Source: Penaeus vannamei
Lineage: Eukaryota; Arthropoda; Malacostraca; Decapoda; Penaeidae
Assembly (NCBI RefSeq): GCF_042767895.1
Contig: NC_091590.1
Span: forward strand, 1,182,051-1,246,050
Length of the DNA stretch: 64,000 nt
Direction: 5' to 3'
The position numbers were made by a program, and so were the translations under genes. A model generated the notes under the pieces. The model did not search any database, was not told where the DNA came from, and was given only the letters and a program-made list of their open reading frames with translations. Numbering within the stretch: the first letter of the stretch is position 1; each line of letters starts with the position of its first letter. Shown piece after piece: positions 38,281-52,129 of the stretch.

Positions 38281-38639
38281 GATAGGAACACTCAAAACAT
38301 GGCTGTTATTACGGTTTGGCAACTCGGTCTAGAAACGAACACACAAACACAAGGTTATACGCTCACATATCAGTACACAAAGTATACCAATATAGACAGG
38401 AGGCGTAAATGAAGGAATTCATTCAGCGGAATAGTGATTTTCATCGTCAGGAAACTTCCAAACAGGAGTAGTCAACGATGAATCTGTAATAACGCTTTGT
38501 TTGGAAAGACACTATTGCAAAAAGGAACGAGTGGGCTCGCTTTTCAACTCCGCCCATATATACTTTTATTGCTTTGTATTCTGACTTTATATTTTCGTGT
38601 TTTTATATAGTTTTGTCTTGTTTATTATTCTTTTTCATT

Positions 38640-40125
38640 ATAGCCTTTTCTTATTATATTGACTTTTTCTTATTATTCTTTGTATTTCTTACTTTTCTCA
38701 GATCATACATCAATATTGAGAGGGAACAAAAAAAAAAATTTATCCCCCCCCCAAAAAAAAAAAAAAAAAAAATTAGTACAAAGTATAATAAAACATTTCA
38801 GTTATTATGCACTTTACGGACACGTCTCACGTTCAGATCTATGTGAATTCAGAAGAGTTAATCCTCCTATCTTGCTTGTTCGCGATCGCCGGTTTTTCAC
38901 GGGCCTCTTCGAAATTTCTCATGGTGAGCACTTCTTTCCAGCCTGCTCTCACGTCTTCCTCCTCTGCTTCTTTCTCTTTTTTCGCTCTTCCATGGCTTTT
39001 TTCTTCCTCGTTCTCTTCTTCCACCTGCGCTGCTTCCTCGGCGAAAAGGTCGTTCTCACTGTCGCTAAAATTATAATCAAATGCCTCATTTGTTGCTGGG
39101 GGAGGTTCTCTATCCTCTCTTTCCATCTCCTCCTTCCTTCATTTTTTCCTATTCCTCTTCGGAAGATGATTCTATAATAACCGTCTCATCCTCGTCGTCT
39201 TTTTGTTTATTCATGACCTCGATCCCACTGATGTTTGGAGAATTCGCACTGGGCAGAGGAGTTGAATTACGTTGCACTCGCTCTCGCTTTTGCCGCGCCA
39301 TGGATACCCCCTCTAGTATCATGAGGTTCTCTCTCTCTTCGCCTTTTTCAAGTGTTTCTTTGTTGATAAATTAGGCCCCTATTTCAGCGACGGGGTTTGC
39401 AGGACGACTCGCAATGATATTAGGAGACTTCACCCCTAGTAAGGACTCCAGCTTTTCTCAGAGTCGTCCTATTTCGGGGCAGAGGACGAGCAGCCACATA
39501 TATTGATGTGTCCCAAACCCTGTCCCCGCAGGAGACCCTATTCGGCGCAGTCGGGGGAGGAACCTCCTATGAAGGATAGCACCTGAAGGGTATCTGAAGC
39601 GGTTGCGATCGCTTTTGCCCTGTCACTCGTATCAGAAAAGGATCAATAGCACTCCCACCCAGCCCTGTATCTAGTATACAGTATCACGATAACAGGGGCG
39701 GAAGGACACTGATCACCCTCCTCGTTAAACTGGTGCAAGACCGAGATGCCTCCCAAATTGGCACATTTCAGGGCGAATTAGCGTCCGTCGATCACACGAC
39801 ACGCTTCTCTTTCTTCCACAGCAGCATAGGTCTAGAAGTCTGATGTCGGACCATATGAAATAGGAACTGAATTTATCAACAGAAATAAGCAAGAAAAGAG
39901 AATGAAGAACTCTTCAGAATTCACATAGATCCAAAGCTAAGACGTGCATAATCAAAAATCTTTATTGTACTTTATACTAACGAAATGTTTTATTTGTGGG
40001 TGTTCTTTTGTTCTAATGAATATGAAGAGAATTTTTTTCCCCTCTCAATACTGATGTGTGATCTGAAAATACATAAAAAGAAAAAAAGTCAATATAAATA
40101 AGAAAAGACTATTTAAATAAGTAAA
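38640..40125 (-). mobile_element. Long-TIR element, copy 2
   Basis: Same arms and minus-strand acidic coding region as the element at 20026-21546. The final 95 codons (39126-38839) read YNFSDSENDLFAEEAAQV. Small indels and substitutions distinguish it from copy 1, including an intact MNKQKDDEDETVIIESSSEE stretch in another frame. Confidence 0.7.
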
Positions 40126-40133
40126 ATAAATAA

Positions 40134-40204
<71 letters not shown>

Positions 40205-40400
40205 TATAAACGACAGTATCTGGCAATGAGTAAGAGCGGAGTCGTTGGTTTGATCCGTGACATTAAGTGCTAATATTTCGTGTCCAAAGTGATCTGTGAT
40301 TGTGTTACATAAAGAAAAAATTGTGAATGTATTGAGCATATAATCCAACCAAAATAGAAATAATAATTCATCTGATAACCTTAGGTTTATAAAATGTATT
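40125..40400 (+). repeat. (TA)n and 170-bp module
   Basis: A 70-bp TA run with one TG interruption, then the CGACAGTATCTGGCAATGAG module. An identical run length is present at offset +4422, which matters for the duplication discussed in findings. Confidence 0.85.
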
Positions 40401-42001
40401 ATCGGACCTTACGTACGCGGGCCTTTTAAACGAACAGGAGTGCCAGAAAGTGCCAACTAGGAATACTAGGACTCATTACAGTGTTAGATTTCATAAGTTC
40501 ATCGAGAGTTCAATATTCAGAATCAGTGAAAAGAAAAATAATAATAATAATTTCCTCACAGGAAAAGTATACCAAAATTCGAAAGCATTAGGAAATGATA
40601 AGCAACACCTGTGCCACAGGTCGCCGAGTAACAGTGCCAACCGGGCGGGCATTACAGTTTCCACTCAAGTAGGTTTGCTAAGGAACAGTCAACGGCCAGT
40701 ATGTAAGTACAGTACATCACAGAATCAGGTAGGTTTAAATATGATTCCCATAAAGCGTAAAGTATCATCTGCCATTCGATAGAAGAAACGCCAGATAAAC
40801 CAAGTATTAATGAAGCGTAATTCAAGCATTGGCACCGCAGATGAGCGCCAGACGCCGACCCCATGACCTGTGGTCAGCCGAGGCCGCACCCCGTTAGGCT
40901 TAACAACAGCTAAGGAATGCGACGCATTCGCATATGCGTGGGAATGAGCATATGCGTAGTACTGAGAGCATGTGTGGGAATAAATATGTCTGCATCAGGT
41001 GCACATACGCACAAGTGAAGTTAACAAATAAAATAAAATAAAATCACACATATATGCACTTCTGATACTTAAGCCCAGCTCACGGGAGTATACCCTGGTG
41101 TAGTGAGCGGGCCGTGCATTGCCGCCCTTAAGTCCACACCAGGTAGGACCAAACCTGCTGGGGGGACTTATCAATGGCATTCCGGATAAATTACTCCCTC
41201 TCCCACCAAGATACACCTAAGCCAGTAGGTGGGAGGTAAATCGGCTGTCCACCTCCCAATATAAAATCCATGAACATACAAAGAAAAGGCCCTCATTCCC
41301 CGGAGGCGAAGGAGCCCCTGGTTACGGCGGCGATCAGGATCGCTCCAGAGCAGAGGGTGCTAAAAATATCCGGGTACAGACAGGCCGCCCCACGTTGATG
41401 AACCTCTGCACATACAATATAAGGACCATGAGACCTGAATCCGACTTACTAGCTTTACTGGAGGAACTCTCTTCCATTAAATGGGATGTAGTAGGACTCT
41501 GCGAAGTTAGAAGACTAGGCCAAGAGCAGTAGTTAATAAATGATGGACACGTGCTATATTGGAGAGGAAAACCTCAGGGTAGCAAACAGGAATTAGGGGT
41601 AGGGCTCTTAATACACAAACTCTTAGAAAAGAACATCGTAGAATTCTATAGTGTAAGCGAAAGAGTGGCTTCTGTAACAATAAAACTAAACAATAGGTAC
41701 AACTTAAAAATTATTCGTCTATGCTCCAACCTGCAGCCACAGTGGTGAAGAAATAGAGAGCTTCTATGAAGATGTTCATTTAGCCAGCGAGAGAATAAAA
41801 ACCCATTTCACAATAATAATGGGAGATTTTAATGCCAAAATAGGTAAAAAGACAGAGGGAGAAACCGCAGAACGAGACGGGACAAATGCTAGTTGACTTT
41901 GCGGAGGCTCGATCACTCAATATCATGAATACATTCTTCGAAAAAAGACTAGAACGGAAGTGGACATGGAAGTCGCCTTCTGACGTCAAAAACGAAACTG
42001 A
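40401..42001 (+). pseudogene. RTE LINE copy cut by assembly gap
   Basis: LINE 5' region then endonuclease coding with LYWRGKPQGSKQELGVGLL, a stop at 41530 (CAGTAG), the same 2-bp deletion as at 23091, and MLVDFAEARSLNIMNTFFEK. It ends at the gap. Confidence 0.88.
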
Positions 42002-42501
42002 NNNNNNNNNNNNNNNNNNNNNNNNNNNNNNNNNNNNNNNNNNNNNNNNNNNNNNNNNNNNNNNNNNNNNNNNNNNNNNNNNNNNNNNNNNNNNNNNNNN
42101 NNNNNNNNNNNNNNNNNNNNNNNNNNNNNNNNNNNNNNNNNNNNNNNNNNNNNNNNNNNNNNNNNNNNNNNNNNNNNNNNNNNNNNNNNNNNNNNNNNNN
42201 NNNNNNNNNNNNNNNNNNNNNNNNNNNNNNNNNNNNNNNNNNNNNNNNNNNNNNNNNNNNNNNNNNNNNNNNNNNNNNNNNNNNNNNNNNNNNNNNNNNN
42301 NNNNNNNNNNNNNNNNNNNNNNNNNNNNNNNNNNNNNNNNNNNNNNNNNNNNNNNNNNNNNNNNNNNNNNNNNNNNNNNNNNNNNNNNNNNNNNNNNNNN
42401 NNNNNNNNNNNNNNNNNNNNNNNNNNNNNNNNNNNNNNNNNNNNNNNNNNNNNNNNNNNNNNNNNNNNNNNNNNNNNNNNNNNNNNNNNNNNNNNNNNNN
42501 N
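42002..42501. other. Assembly gap (500 N)
   Basis: Exactly 500 N, flanked by copies of one 3.9-kb sequence (38080-42001 and 42502-46423). See findings. Confidence 0.99.
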
Positions 42502-44555
42502 CCAGGTGATTAGCAGATACTTCAGCAACAGTGAAAATCGCCAGCACATCCGGTGAAAAGATACATGACATAATACGAGACAGGAAGCAGCCGAAAAACA
42601 ATCCCAACAGTGCAGTATATCGCATACTCTGCACCAGTTGCGATAAGGCATATTTTGGTGAGACGGGACTTAAATTCGACACCAAAATACTAGTAAAAGG
42701 AAGATAGGAACACTCAAAACATGGCTGTTATTACGGTTTGGCAACTCGGTCTAGAAACGAACACACAAACACAAGGTTATACGCTCACATATCAGTACAC
42801 AAAGTATACCAATATAGACAGGAGGCGTAAATGAAGGAATTCATTCAGCGGAATAGTGATTTTCATCGTCAGGAAACTTCCAAACAGGAGTAGTCAACGA
42901 TGAATCTGTAATAACGCTTTGTTTGGAAAGACACTATTGCAAAAAGGAACGAGTGGGCTCGCTTTTCAACTCCGCCCATATATACTTTTATTGCTTTGTA
43001 TTCTGACTTTATATTTTCGTGTTTTTATATAGTTTTGTCTTGTTTATTATTCTTTTTCATTATAGCCTTTTCTTATTATATTGACTTTTTCTTATTATTC
43101 TTTGTATTTCTTACTTTTCTCAGATCATACATCAATATTGAGAGGGAACAAAAAAAAAAATTTATCCCCCCCCCAAAAAAAAAAAAAAAAAAAATTAGTA
43201 CAAAGTATAATAAAACATTTCAGTTATTATGCACTTTACGGACACGTCTCACGTTCAGATCTATGTGAATTCAGAAGAGTTAATCCTCCTATCTTGCTTG
43301 TTCGCGATCGCCGGTTTTTCACGGGCCTCTTCGAAATTTCTCATGGTGAGCACTTCTTTCCAGCCTGCTCTCACGTCTTCCTCCTCTGCTTCTTTCTCTT
43401 TTTTCGCTCTTCCATGGCTTTTTTCTTCCTCGTTCTCTTCTTCCACCTGCGCTGCTTCCTCGGCGAAAAGGTCGTTCTCACTGTCGCTAAAATTATAATC
43501 AAATGCCTCATTTGTTGCTGGGGGAGGTTCTCTATCCTCTCTTTCCATCTCCTCCTTCCTTCATTTTTTCCTATTCCTCTTCGGAAGATGATTCTATAAT
43601 AACCGTCTCATCCTCGTCGTCTTTTTGTTTATTCATGACCTCGATCCCACTGATGTTTGGAGAATTCGCACTGGGCAGAGGAGTTGAATTACGTTGCACT
43701 CGCTCTCGCTTTTGCCGCGCCATGGATACCCCCTCTAGTATCATGAGGTTCTCTCTCTCTTCGCCTTTTTCAAGTGTTTCTTTGTTGATAAATTAGGCCC
43801 CTATTTCAGCGACGGGGTTTGCAGGACGACTCGCAATGATATTAGGAGACTTCACCCCTAGTAAGGACTCCAGCTTTTCTCAGAGTCGTCCTATTTCGGG
43901 GCAGAGGACGAGCAGCCACATATATTGATGTGTCCCAAACCCTGTCCCCGCAGGAGACCCTATTCGGCGCAGTCGGGGGAGGAACCTCCTATGAAGGATA
44001 GCACCTGAAGGGTATCTGAAGCGGTTGCGATCGCTTTTGCCCTGTCACTCGTATCAGAAAAGGATCAATAGCACTCCCACCCAGCCCTGTATCTAGTATA
44101 CAGTATCACGATAACAGGGGCGGAAGGACACTGATCACCCTCCTCGTTAAACTGGTGCAAGACCGAGATGCCTCCCAAATTGGCACATTTCAGGGCGAAT
44201 TAGCGTCCGTCGATCACACGACACGCTTCTCTTTCTTCCACAGCAGCATAGGTCTAGAAGTCTGATGTCGGACCATATGAAATAGGAACTGAATTTATCA
44301 ACAGAAATAAGCAAGAAAAGAGAATGAAGAACTCTTCAGAATTCACATAGATCCAAAGCTAAGACGTGCATAATCAAAAATCTTTATTGTACTTTATACT
44401 AACGAAATGTTTTATTTGTGGGTGTTCTTTTGTTCTAATGAATATGAAGAGAATTTTTTTCCCCTCTCAATACTGATGTGTGATCTGAAAATACATAAAA
44501 AGAAAAAAAGTCAATATAAATAAGAAAAGACTATTTAAATAAGTAAAATAAATAA

Positions 44556-44626
<71 letters not shown>

Positions 44627-46423
44627 TATAAACGACAGTATCTGGCAATGAGTAAGAGCGGAGTCGTTGGTTTGATCCGTGACATTAAGTGCTAATATTT
44701 CGTGTCCAAAGTGATCTGTGATTGTGTTACATAAAGAAAAAATTGTGAATGTATTGAGCATATAATCCAACCAAAATAGAAATAATAATTCATCTGATAA
44801 CCTTAGGTTTATAAAATGTATTATCGGACCTTACGTACGCGGGCCTTTTAAACGAACAGGAGTGCCAGAAAGTGCCAACTAGGAATACTAGGACTCATTA
44901 CAGTGTTAGATTTCATAAGTTCATCGAGAGTTCAATATTCAGAATCAGTGAAAAGAAAAATAATAATAATAATTTCCTCACAGGAAAAGTATACCAAAAT
45001 TCGAAAGCATTAGGAAATGATAAGCAACACCTGTGCCACAGGTCGCCGAGTAACAGTGCCAACCGGGCGGGCATTACAGTTTCCACTCAAGTAGGTTTGC
45101 TAAGGAACAGTCAACGGCCAGTATGTAAGTACAGTACATCACAGAATCAGGTAGGTTTAAATATGATTCCCATAAAGCGTAAAGTATCATCTGCCATTCG
45201 ATAGAAGAAACGCCAGATAAACCAAGTATTAATGAAGCGTAATTCAAGCATTGGCACCGCAGATGAGCGCCAGACGCCGACCCCATGACCTGTGGTCAGC
45301 CGAGGCCGCACCCCGTTAGGCTTAACAACAGCTAAGGAATGCGACGCATTCGCATATGCGTGGGAATGAGCATATGCGTAGTACTGAGAGCATGTGTGGG
45401 AATAAATATGTCTGCATCAGGTGCACATACGCACAAGTGAAGTTAACAAATAAAATAAAATAAAATCACACATATATGCACTTCTGATACTTAAGCCCAG
45501 CTCACGGGAGTATACCCTGGTGTAGTGAGCGGGCCGTGCATTGCCGCCCTTAAGTCCACACCAGGTAGGACCAAACCTGCTGGGGGGACTTATCAATGGC
45601 ATTCCGGATAAATTACTCCCTCTCCCACCAAGATACACCTAAGCCAGTAGGTGGGAGGTAAATCGGCTGTCCACCTCCCAATATAAAATCCATGAACATA
45701 CAAAGAAAAGGCCCTCATTCCCCGGAGGCGAAGGAGCCCCTGGTTACGGCGGCGATCAGGATCGCTCCAGAGCAGAGGGTGCTAAAAATATCCGGGTACA
45801 GACAGGCCGCCCCACGTTGATGAACCTCTGCACATACAATATAAGGACCATGAGACCTGAATCCGACTTACTAGCTTTACTGGAGGAACTCTCTTCCATT
45901 AAATGGGATGTAGTAGGACTCTGCGAAGTTAGAAGACTAGGCCAAGAGCAGTAGTTAATAAATGATGGACACGTGCTATATTGGAGAGGAAAACCTCAGG
46001 GTAGCAAACAGGAATTAGGGGTAGGGCTCTTAATACACAAACTCTTAGAAAAGAACATCGTAGAATTCTATAGTGTAAGCGAAAGAGTGGCTTCTGTAAC
46101 AATAAAACTAAACAATAGGTACAACTTAAAAATTATTCGTCTATGCTCCAACCTGCAGCCACAGTGGTGAAGAAATAGAGAGCTTCTATGAAGATGTTCA
46201 TTTAGCCAGCGAGAGAATAAAAACCCATTTCACAATAATAATGGGAGATTTTAATGCCAAAATAGGTAAAAAGACAGAGGGAGAAACCGCAGAACGAGAC
46301 GGGACAAATGCTAGTTGACTTTGCGGAGGCTCGATCACTCAATATCATGAATACATTCTTCGAAAAAAGACTAGAACGGAAGTGGACATGGAAGTCGCCT
46401 TCTGACGTCAAAAACGAAACTGA
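42502..46423. repeat. Apparent 3.9-kb duplicate of 38080-42001
   Basis: Contains a PLE endonuclease fragment (42502-42700), long-TIR element (43062-44547), TA run and module (44560-44820), and LINE 5' part (44820-46423). Every block checked matches the first copy at a constant offset of 4422. Annotations of the first copy apply. Confidence 0.9.
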
Positions 46424-47085
46424 CTTCATAATTTCAAATAGGCATGATATAATAAAAAATGTAGAAGTTATCAATAAAGTACATGTTGGCAGCGACCAGA
46501 GAATGGCGAGAGGCAAAATTAAAATACACCTCAGAAGGGAAAGGACCAAATACGTAAACCACAGCCAAGTTTAGCTAACTTGAAGATCAGATCAACAGAA
46601 TTTAGCCTAAACATCCAAAACAGATATTCACTCCTCCGCGACGAAGATCTCAACATCGACCAAATTAATAACCAGTTCAATGACATACTAAAGGAAGCTG
46701 CACTCGAAGTAGGCGGCAAGAACAAGCAAAGCTCCAACAAGCTCTCGGTAGAAACTAAACAGCTTATGCAAAAACGTAGACATGAAAGTATCGTCAAACA
46801 GGGACAAGATAGAATTAGTTGAACTAACAAAGACCATAAATAAAAAGAAGAGGGAAGATGTACGGAAATTCAATACTCAAATAATAAATGAAGCAGTGAT
46901 TTCAGGTACCAACATGAAAGCAGCTAAAAGAAGACTAGGAATAGGGAGAAATCAAATGTATGCAATTAAGAAACCAGACGGAGAAGTAACACATAACAAG
47001 AATGAAATCTAAGTAGTGGAAGACTTTTACAGGGATCTATACAACTCAAACGAACAGCCACAAATAGAAGCAAACGGTCGTCGAG
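44820..47085 (+). pseudogene. RTE LINE copy, truncated at PLE junction
   Basis: Continues beyond the duplicate through KNETDFIISNRHDIIKNVE, QNRYSLLRDEDLNIDQIN and MYAIKKPDGEVTH, with stops and small deletions. It ends at GCAAACG (47085), joined to GTCGTCGAGCC of the PLE. Confidence 0.88.
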
Positions 47086-47965
47086 CCTGCTTCGAGATCT
47101 TCAATTCTTTCTTCCCCGATCATCTTCTTGAGAAGATCGTCGATGAGACGAATCGGTAAGCATCTGCCATTGTTTCTTGTGTTCTAATTGGAAAGTGTGG
47201 TTCCTAGAGACTGAAGTTACCTGTGTAATTCTTTCATAAAACACAAATACCCCAAAGGTCTCCTGCTGAACCTCAGAAAAAAGACGAATAACGAATATAC
47301 AAGATCCAACCCTGCAATACCTTCTAATTTTCTCATATTACCTCCATGTAATCTCTCCCAGACGATCAGCAAATACTTTGACAATACAATGAACATCGCC
47401 AGCACATCCGGGGAAAAGATACATGACCTAATACAAGAAAAGAAAAAGAAAGGCAACCCCAACAGTGCGGTATATCGCATACCCTGCAGCTGTTGCGATA
47501 AGGCATACTATGGTGAAACGGGACGAGGTTTCAACACCAGGATCAACGAACATCGCGCCGACGTCCGTCACCATAGAACTTCCAACAACATGGTGGTTCA
47601 TGTAGATGAAGTTGGACATCTACCGAACTAGAAAGAAGCTGAAATAATCCATGAAGGATTAAATAAATACAAAAGGAAGGTCATGGAAGCTGCATACATT
47701 GTGACAGAAAAATATGAACACTATCGGGTAGACTCATACTATCCAAGGTCGCGGCAGCAATTATGCATACAACGAGCATGAGGTCACGGTCATCAGGTGA
47801 TTCATCTGCTCCCATGCGATATAAATATGCTGTGTTTTCTCCCAAATGTATGTATTTCTAAGATATAATCGAAACTGGTTAAATAAATCTCTTGTATTGC
47901 GAAGATATTCGTTCAATATCTTTCCATATTTGTCAACATGTTCATATCGACAAGGATTACAAGAT
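47086..47965 (+). pseudogene. PLE C-terminal fragment with 3' tail
   Basis: The best preserved GIY-YIG stretch of the window, open for 80 codons from 47389: NPNSAVYRIPCSCCDKAYYG, ETGRGFNTRINEHRADVRHH and VVHVDEVGHLPN. These are the expected PLE endonuclease core with its Cys pair. A TAG replaces the following Trp. The tail reaches about 47960. Confidence 0.88.
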
Positions 47966-48132
47966 TTTTGTATAGAAACTTTAGAATGTCTCGGTGTGAG
48001 TGATTTTATATATATATAAAAAAAAAATCACTTAGTAAAAGGGAATGTGAGCGAATGTTTTGAGGGTAGGGAATTAACGGATCCTACCCCCCCTCCCCTC
48101 CTCCTCTCCTCTATGCATTTTCGGAGTCGGGA

Positions 48133-48991
48133 ATGGTGGAAGGACCTACTGAATCTCTGATCATGTAAAAAGGGCGGTCGAATCTGAAGGGCGACTTTCT
48201 CAAGCATACCAAGATAGAGTACATTTACTAAGGGTATCTCGCTTCCAGGTAAATTTCTATGAGTTAATCGTATAAAAACTTGTTTGGCTTTCATTATATG
48301 AACATTTGTGATATTTTGTTTTTAAATGTTGATGGGGAATCAATAAGTATTATTTATTCAAAGGTGTTACTGTTCGAAGTACAATCGCCATTTTTCATTG
48401 GGATGGATCTTTGAACGAATTCAACCTTTGCAAAGGTGAGTATCTGAAGCCTTGAATTTTATTAGACCTACGTATTTTTACGTAGCTTTTGAGGACGGTA
48501 CCGATGCCTGCGTTATTGTCTTGCATAAACAGTGCGCGCGTTCACAATCAACATTATCCCCGAGAAAAAGAAGGGTACTCGGATCGTCATTCTCTCCGGT
48601 GGAAGCCAGCACCTCCGGGATGGCAGCGGAGAGAGCTGGCACTTTCGTGGAACCAGAGGAGAGAACAGACCCACCATTGCCTGTACACCGAGGTGTGTCA
48701 CCCTGTTACATACCCCCTGAGAGGGTCGAGCCCTGCTCTCGCGTTGTTTTGCCTGCCGTGAGCCCCATCTCCCCTGCATACCATCCCGCGGGAATTAGAG
48801 AAGCTATTCCGTTTGTGGACATTTCGAGCGATAATGAAGAAGAGATTGGGGTGGCTGCGGAAGGATGTTCCTCTCCTGTATCGCCGTCTCTTTCAGATGA
48901 GAGCCCACTCATAGAAATTTCGAGTGGCGATTCTATCCAAATTATATCCCCTTGTGCATCGCCCACACTGAATTTGGGTCTAACAAAATAA
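48133..48991 (+). pseudogene. S gene copy 3
   Basis: Exons 48133-48248, 48348-48435 and 48486-48991. Exon 2 (RSTIAIFHWDGSLNEFNLC) is in phase with exon 3, so this copy shows the original joint. Exon 3 differs from copy 2 at only a few residues. Exon 1 is broken: a 3-bp deletion turns ATG TCG CAA into ATG TAA. Copies 2 and 3 thus have complementary lesions. AATAAA at 49103. Confidence 0.6.
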
Positions 48992-49129
48992 GCCTGATGA
49001 GGACAATCTATCCCAAGCGACAGATCTATCCTTCTGGGGGTCCCCATAGAATAATGTGTGTTTCTAAGAATGTATTATTATTTTTCTTTGCATGCTGATA
49101 AGAATAAAGACATTGAGTACATCGAATTT

Positions 49130-49908
49130 TATATTCCTTTCTGCTGAACTCTATACTTATAAACGAGGTGCTTTTCGATTGTGGGGAACAAACTGAATAT
49201 CTGATTAATTAGTCTGTACCTGACTGCTGAGGGGATAACTATTATTAAGATGTTTTAAGGTAATGTAGGCCGTTCTGCATGTTCAAACAAGATGAATAGA
49301 CGCTATTATTGATTTTATTAATGTGGTCGTTCGCTGACCTGACTCACATCGGTAATGACTTATTTTGGCACGTGACCTGGAGGGCGGTGGGAATGAAGGG
49401 GTGGGGACTTGGGGTGGTTGGGGAGGGGGGGGGGGACGCCCGTTTGGTGTGCGTATTCCTATCAGTCACGGTTACTGATTTCCCGTAATCGATTATGATA
49501 ATTCCGGAAGTCAGTAGGTCACTTCCTGTTATGACACGTCAGGTATGTCCATAACAGGATAGGAGGATAGCCATAGGGCCTAACTCAATATGTCTGACGA
49601 AGACCATCTATCACTGGCGACAGATTTTGGGGGTCTATAGTATGGTTTCTGTGCATTTGCATGTGTTACATTATTTTATAAGTATGTATTATTGATATTT
49701 TTCTTGTATGCAAATATAAATAAAGACATTGAGTACAACGAATTATATAATCCTTTCCATTGAATTCTCTGCTTATAAACGAGGTGCTTTTTGACGATGA
49801 GGAACAAGCTGTAAATGTTTGATTAATTAATGTCTATACCTGACTGCAGAGGATGACATTATTATTGAGGTTTTAAGGAAATGTAGGTCAAGTTACACGT
49901 TCAGACAT
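49130..49908. other. S-gene downstream region, copy
   Basis: Close match of 34560-35392 with a shorter GGGGTGGGGACTT array. No coding region recognised. Confidence 0.6.
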
Positions 49909-50149
49909 GGTAGAAAAACCCTCAATGCGCAAACTAGATTTATTGAAGAAAAAGAGTTTCGGAATCGTCCTCGACCTCCCTTCGTTTCCGTTCTCCTCTC
50001 TTCACCTGCCCTGTGTTCCTGAGTGCTTCTTTTCCATCTTATACTGCTTCCTCTCCCTTTCCTCATCAGACCCTAAGGTGGAATCGAGGACGATTCCGAA
50101 ACTCTCTTTCTTCAATAAATCTAGTTTGTGCATTGTGGGTTTTTCTACC
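49909..50149. repeat. 240-bp hairpin element, copy 3
   Basis: Same arms as the other copies, with small differences (CCCTCAATGCGCAAAC in the left arm). Confidence 0.8.
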
Positions 50150-50185
50150 ACAGCATTAACACGGTAGAGTTTTTTTCCATTCATC

Positions 50186-50960
50186 ATGGACCCCACGGTT
50201 AAAAGTAATCTCTTGTTCCTGTTTGCCTCCTTCCCCGACTCGGTTCCTGACTTTCGTGCTTTTGAGGCTTCTGTCATCGCCACGGCCAGATGGAAGAATC
50301 AACTTCGTTTCCTACTAGACTGCCTTGAGGAGCAGGTCTTCCCTCAATCTGCAATCTCCTGAAGCACTTGGATGAAGGATCTCCCTTTCTGGATTATGCT
50401 CGTTCCCTCCTTGAACGGATCCGCGCTGGTAGGAGGGATGTCGAGCATGCCTACTATCGCTCGAGGGTGCGTTCTGACCTCCTGAAGGAAAGGCTTCCCG
50501 GCCACGTCTTCCAGCTCATAGCCGACGTGGCCCACGATTCTTCCCGGTTCTTCAGCACCACCCATGTCCGCTCTCTCATCCAGAAACTCTCCAACCTCAC
50601 CTCCCGTACTCCCTGGTCCTGCTTCTCCCTCACCGGTGCTGTTACCATCCTTTCCTCGCTGTCCTTGACCTCTCACCAATAACAGCTCCTTGGCTTCGGT
50701 CTTTCTTTTGCACTATCTCTTCCTTTGACCATTTCATTTCCACCCATAGAAACTCCTTGCCTGATGTCTCCCTCCGTCATGGGGCCTTCCTCCCGGCCCT
50801 CGAGTCCCTCCTTCACCCCAACCCTTCCATTCCCAGGCGTTACCAAGAGGCCCTTCACAGCCTACTCAGGGATGTCACCATTTTACCTTCTGACAAATGA
50901 ACTCGGTAGAGTTCCCAGGCTAGACACGGTGTATGAAGATCGTGTGAGGGTAATAATCAA
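50186..50960 (+). pseudogene. PLE N-terminal ORF copy
   Basis: ATGGACCCCACGG start, then frames with DYARSLLERIRAGRRDVEH, KERLPGHVFQLIADVAHDSS and RTPWSCFSLTGAVT. A deletion near 50340 and others break the frame. It ends with VRVIINGREKMDKELRK running into poly-A. Confidence 0.8.
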
Positions 50961-50989
50961 TGGCCGAGAAAAGATGGACAAAGAGCTAA

Positions 50990-50990
50990 G

Positions 50991-51037
<47 letters not shown>

Positions 51038-51240
51038 GGGGCTTTGACGCATAGCCCTTCGTAGGCTTATCCTGGCGACAAAGAATTAGCTGGCGCCCAA
51101 TGATACCCTCTCCTCTGAGGACTAGTATTTTGTTTTTTAAAGGGGACCAGGTGCCTATAAGAACTTCGAGGAAAATCAATCTCAAAATTCATTAAAGTGT
51201 AAGATAAGGAACCAGAAAGTTATGCTGATCTATAGAAAAA

Positions 51241-51308
<68 letters not shown>

Positions 51309-51310
51309 CA
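50990..51310. repeat. Poly-A(46), spacer and (TA)n
   Basis: A46 after AGAGCTAAG, a 200-bp spacer shared with 31990-32190, then a 60-bp TA run. Confidence 0.9.
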
Positions 51311-51399
51311 CTGCACTGTACATTGTCACCTGAACATAAGAGTGCATTTATCTCTAAACTATAATCTGAAGGTATTTCTTATATATCTATACTTCCATT

Positions 51400-52129
51400 G
51401 CTCCGATTTTAAAGATTATAATATCCACTATTACTCCACACACAGCAATAAAACGAAATTTGGTGTTGTAATTGGGTTCTTACTCCGGCCACTGAGGATT
51501 TGCAGCACCGAGTTCCTAGAGAGTAAGTTACTTGTGTAATTAATTCTTTCATGAAACACAAATACCCCAAAGGTCTCTTGCTGAACCTCAGAAAGACGAA
51601 GAAGAACGAACATACAAGATCCAACCCTGCAATACCTTCTAATTTTCTCATATTACCTCCATGTAATCTCTCCCAGACGGTCAGCAAATACTTTGACAAT
51701 ACAATGAACATCGCCAGCACATCCGGGGAAAAGATACATGACCTAATACAAGAAAAGAAAACCGAAAGGCAACCCCAACGGTGCGGTATATCGCATACCC
51801 TGCAGCTGTTGCGATAAGGCATACTATGGTGAAACGGGACGGGGTTTCAACACCAGGATCAACGAACATCGAGCCGACGTCCGTTACCATAGAACTTCCA
51901 ACAACATGGTGGTTCATGTAGATGAAGTTGGACATCTACCGAACTAGAAAGAAGGTGAAACAAACCATGAAAGATTAAGCAAATACAAAAGGAAGGTCAT
52001 GGAAGCTGCATACATTGCGACAGAAATATATGAACACTGCATCGGGTAGATTCATACTTTCCAAGGTCGCGGCAGCAATTATGCGTACAACGAGCATGAG
52101 GTCACGGTCATCAGGTGATTCATCTGCCC
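51400..52129 (+). pseudogene. PLE C-terminal fragment
   Basis: Thumb and GIY-YIG fragments as at 32470 (KYPKGLLLNL, ASTSGEKIHDLIQEKK, HRADVRYHR). It ends within the tail at ATTCATCTGC, joined directly to PLE N-terminal sequence. Confidence 0.85.
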
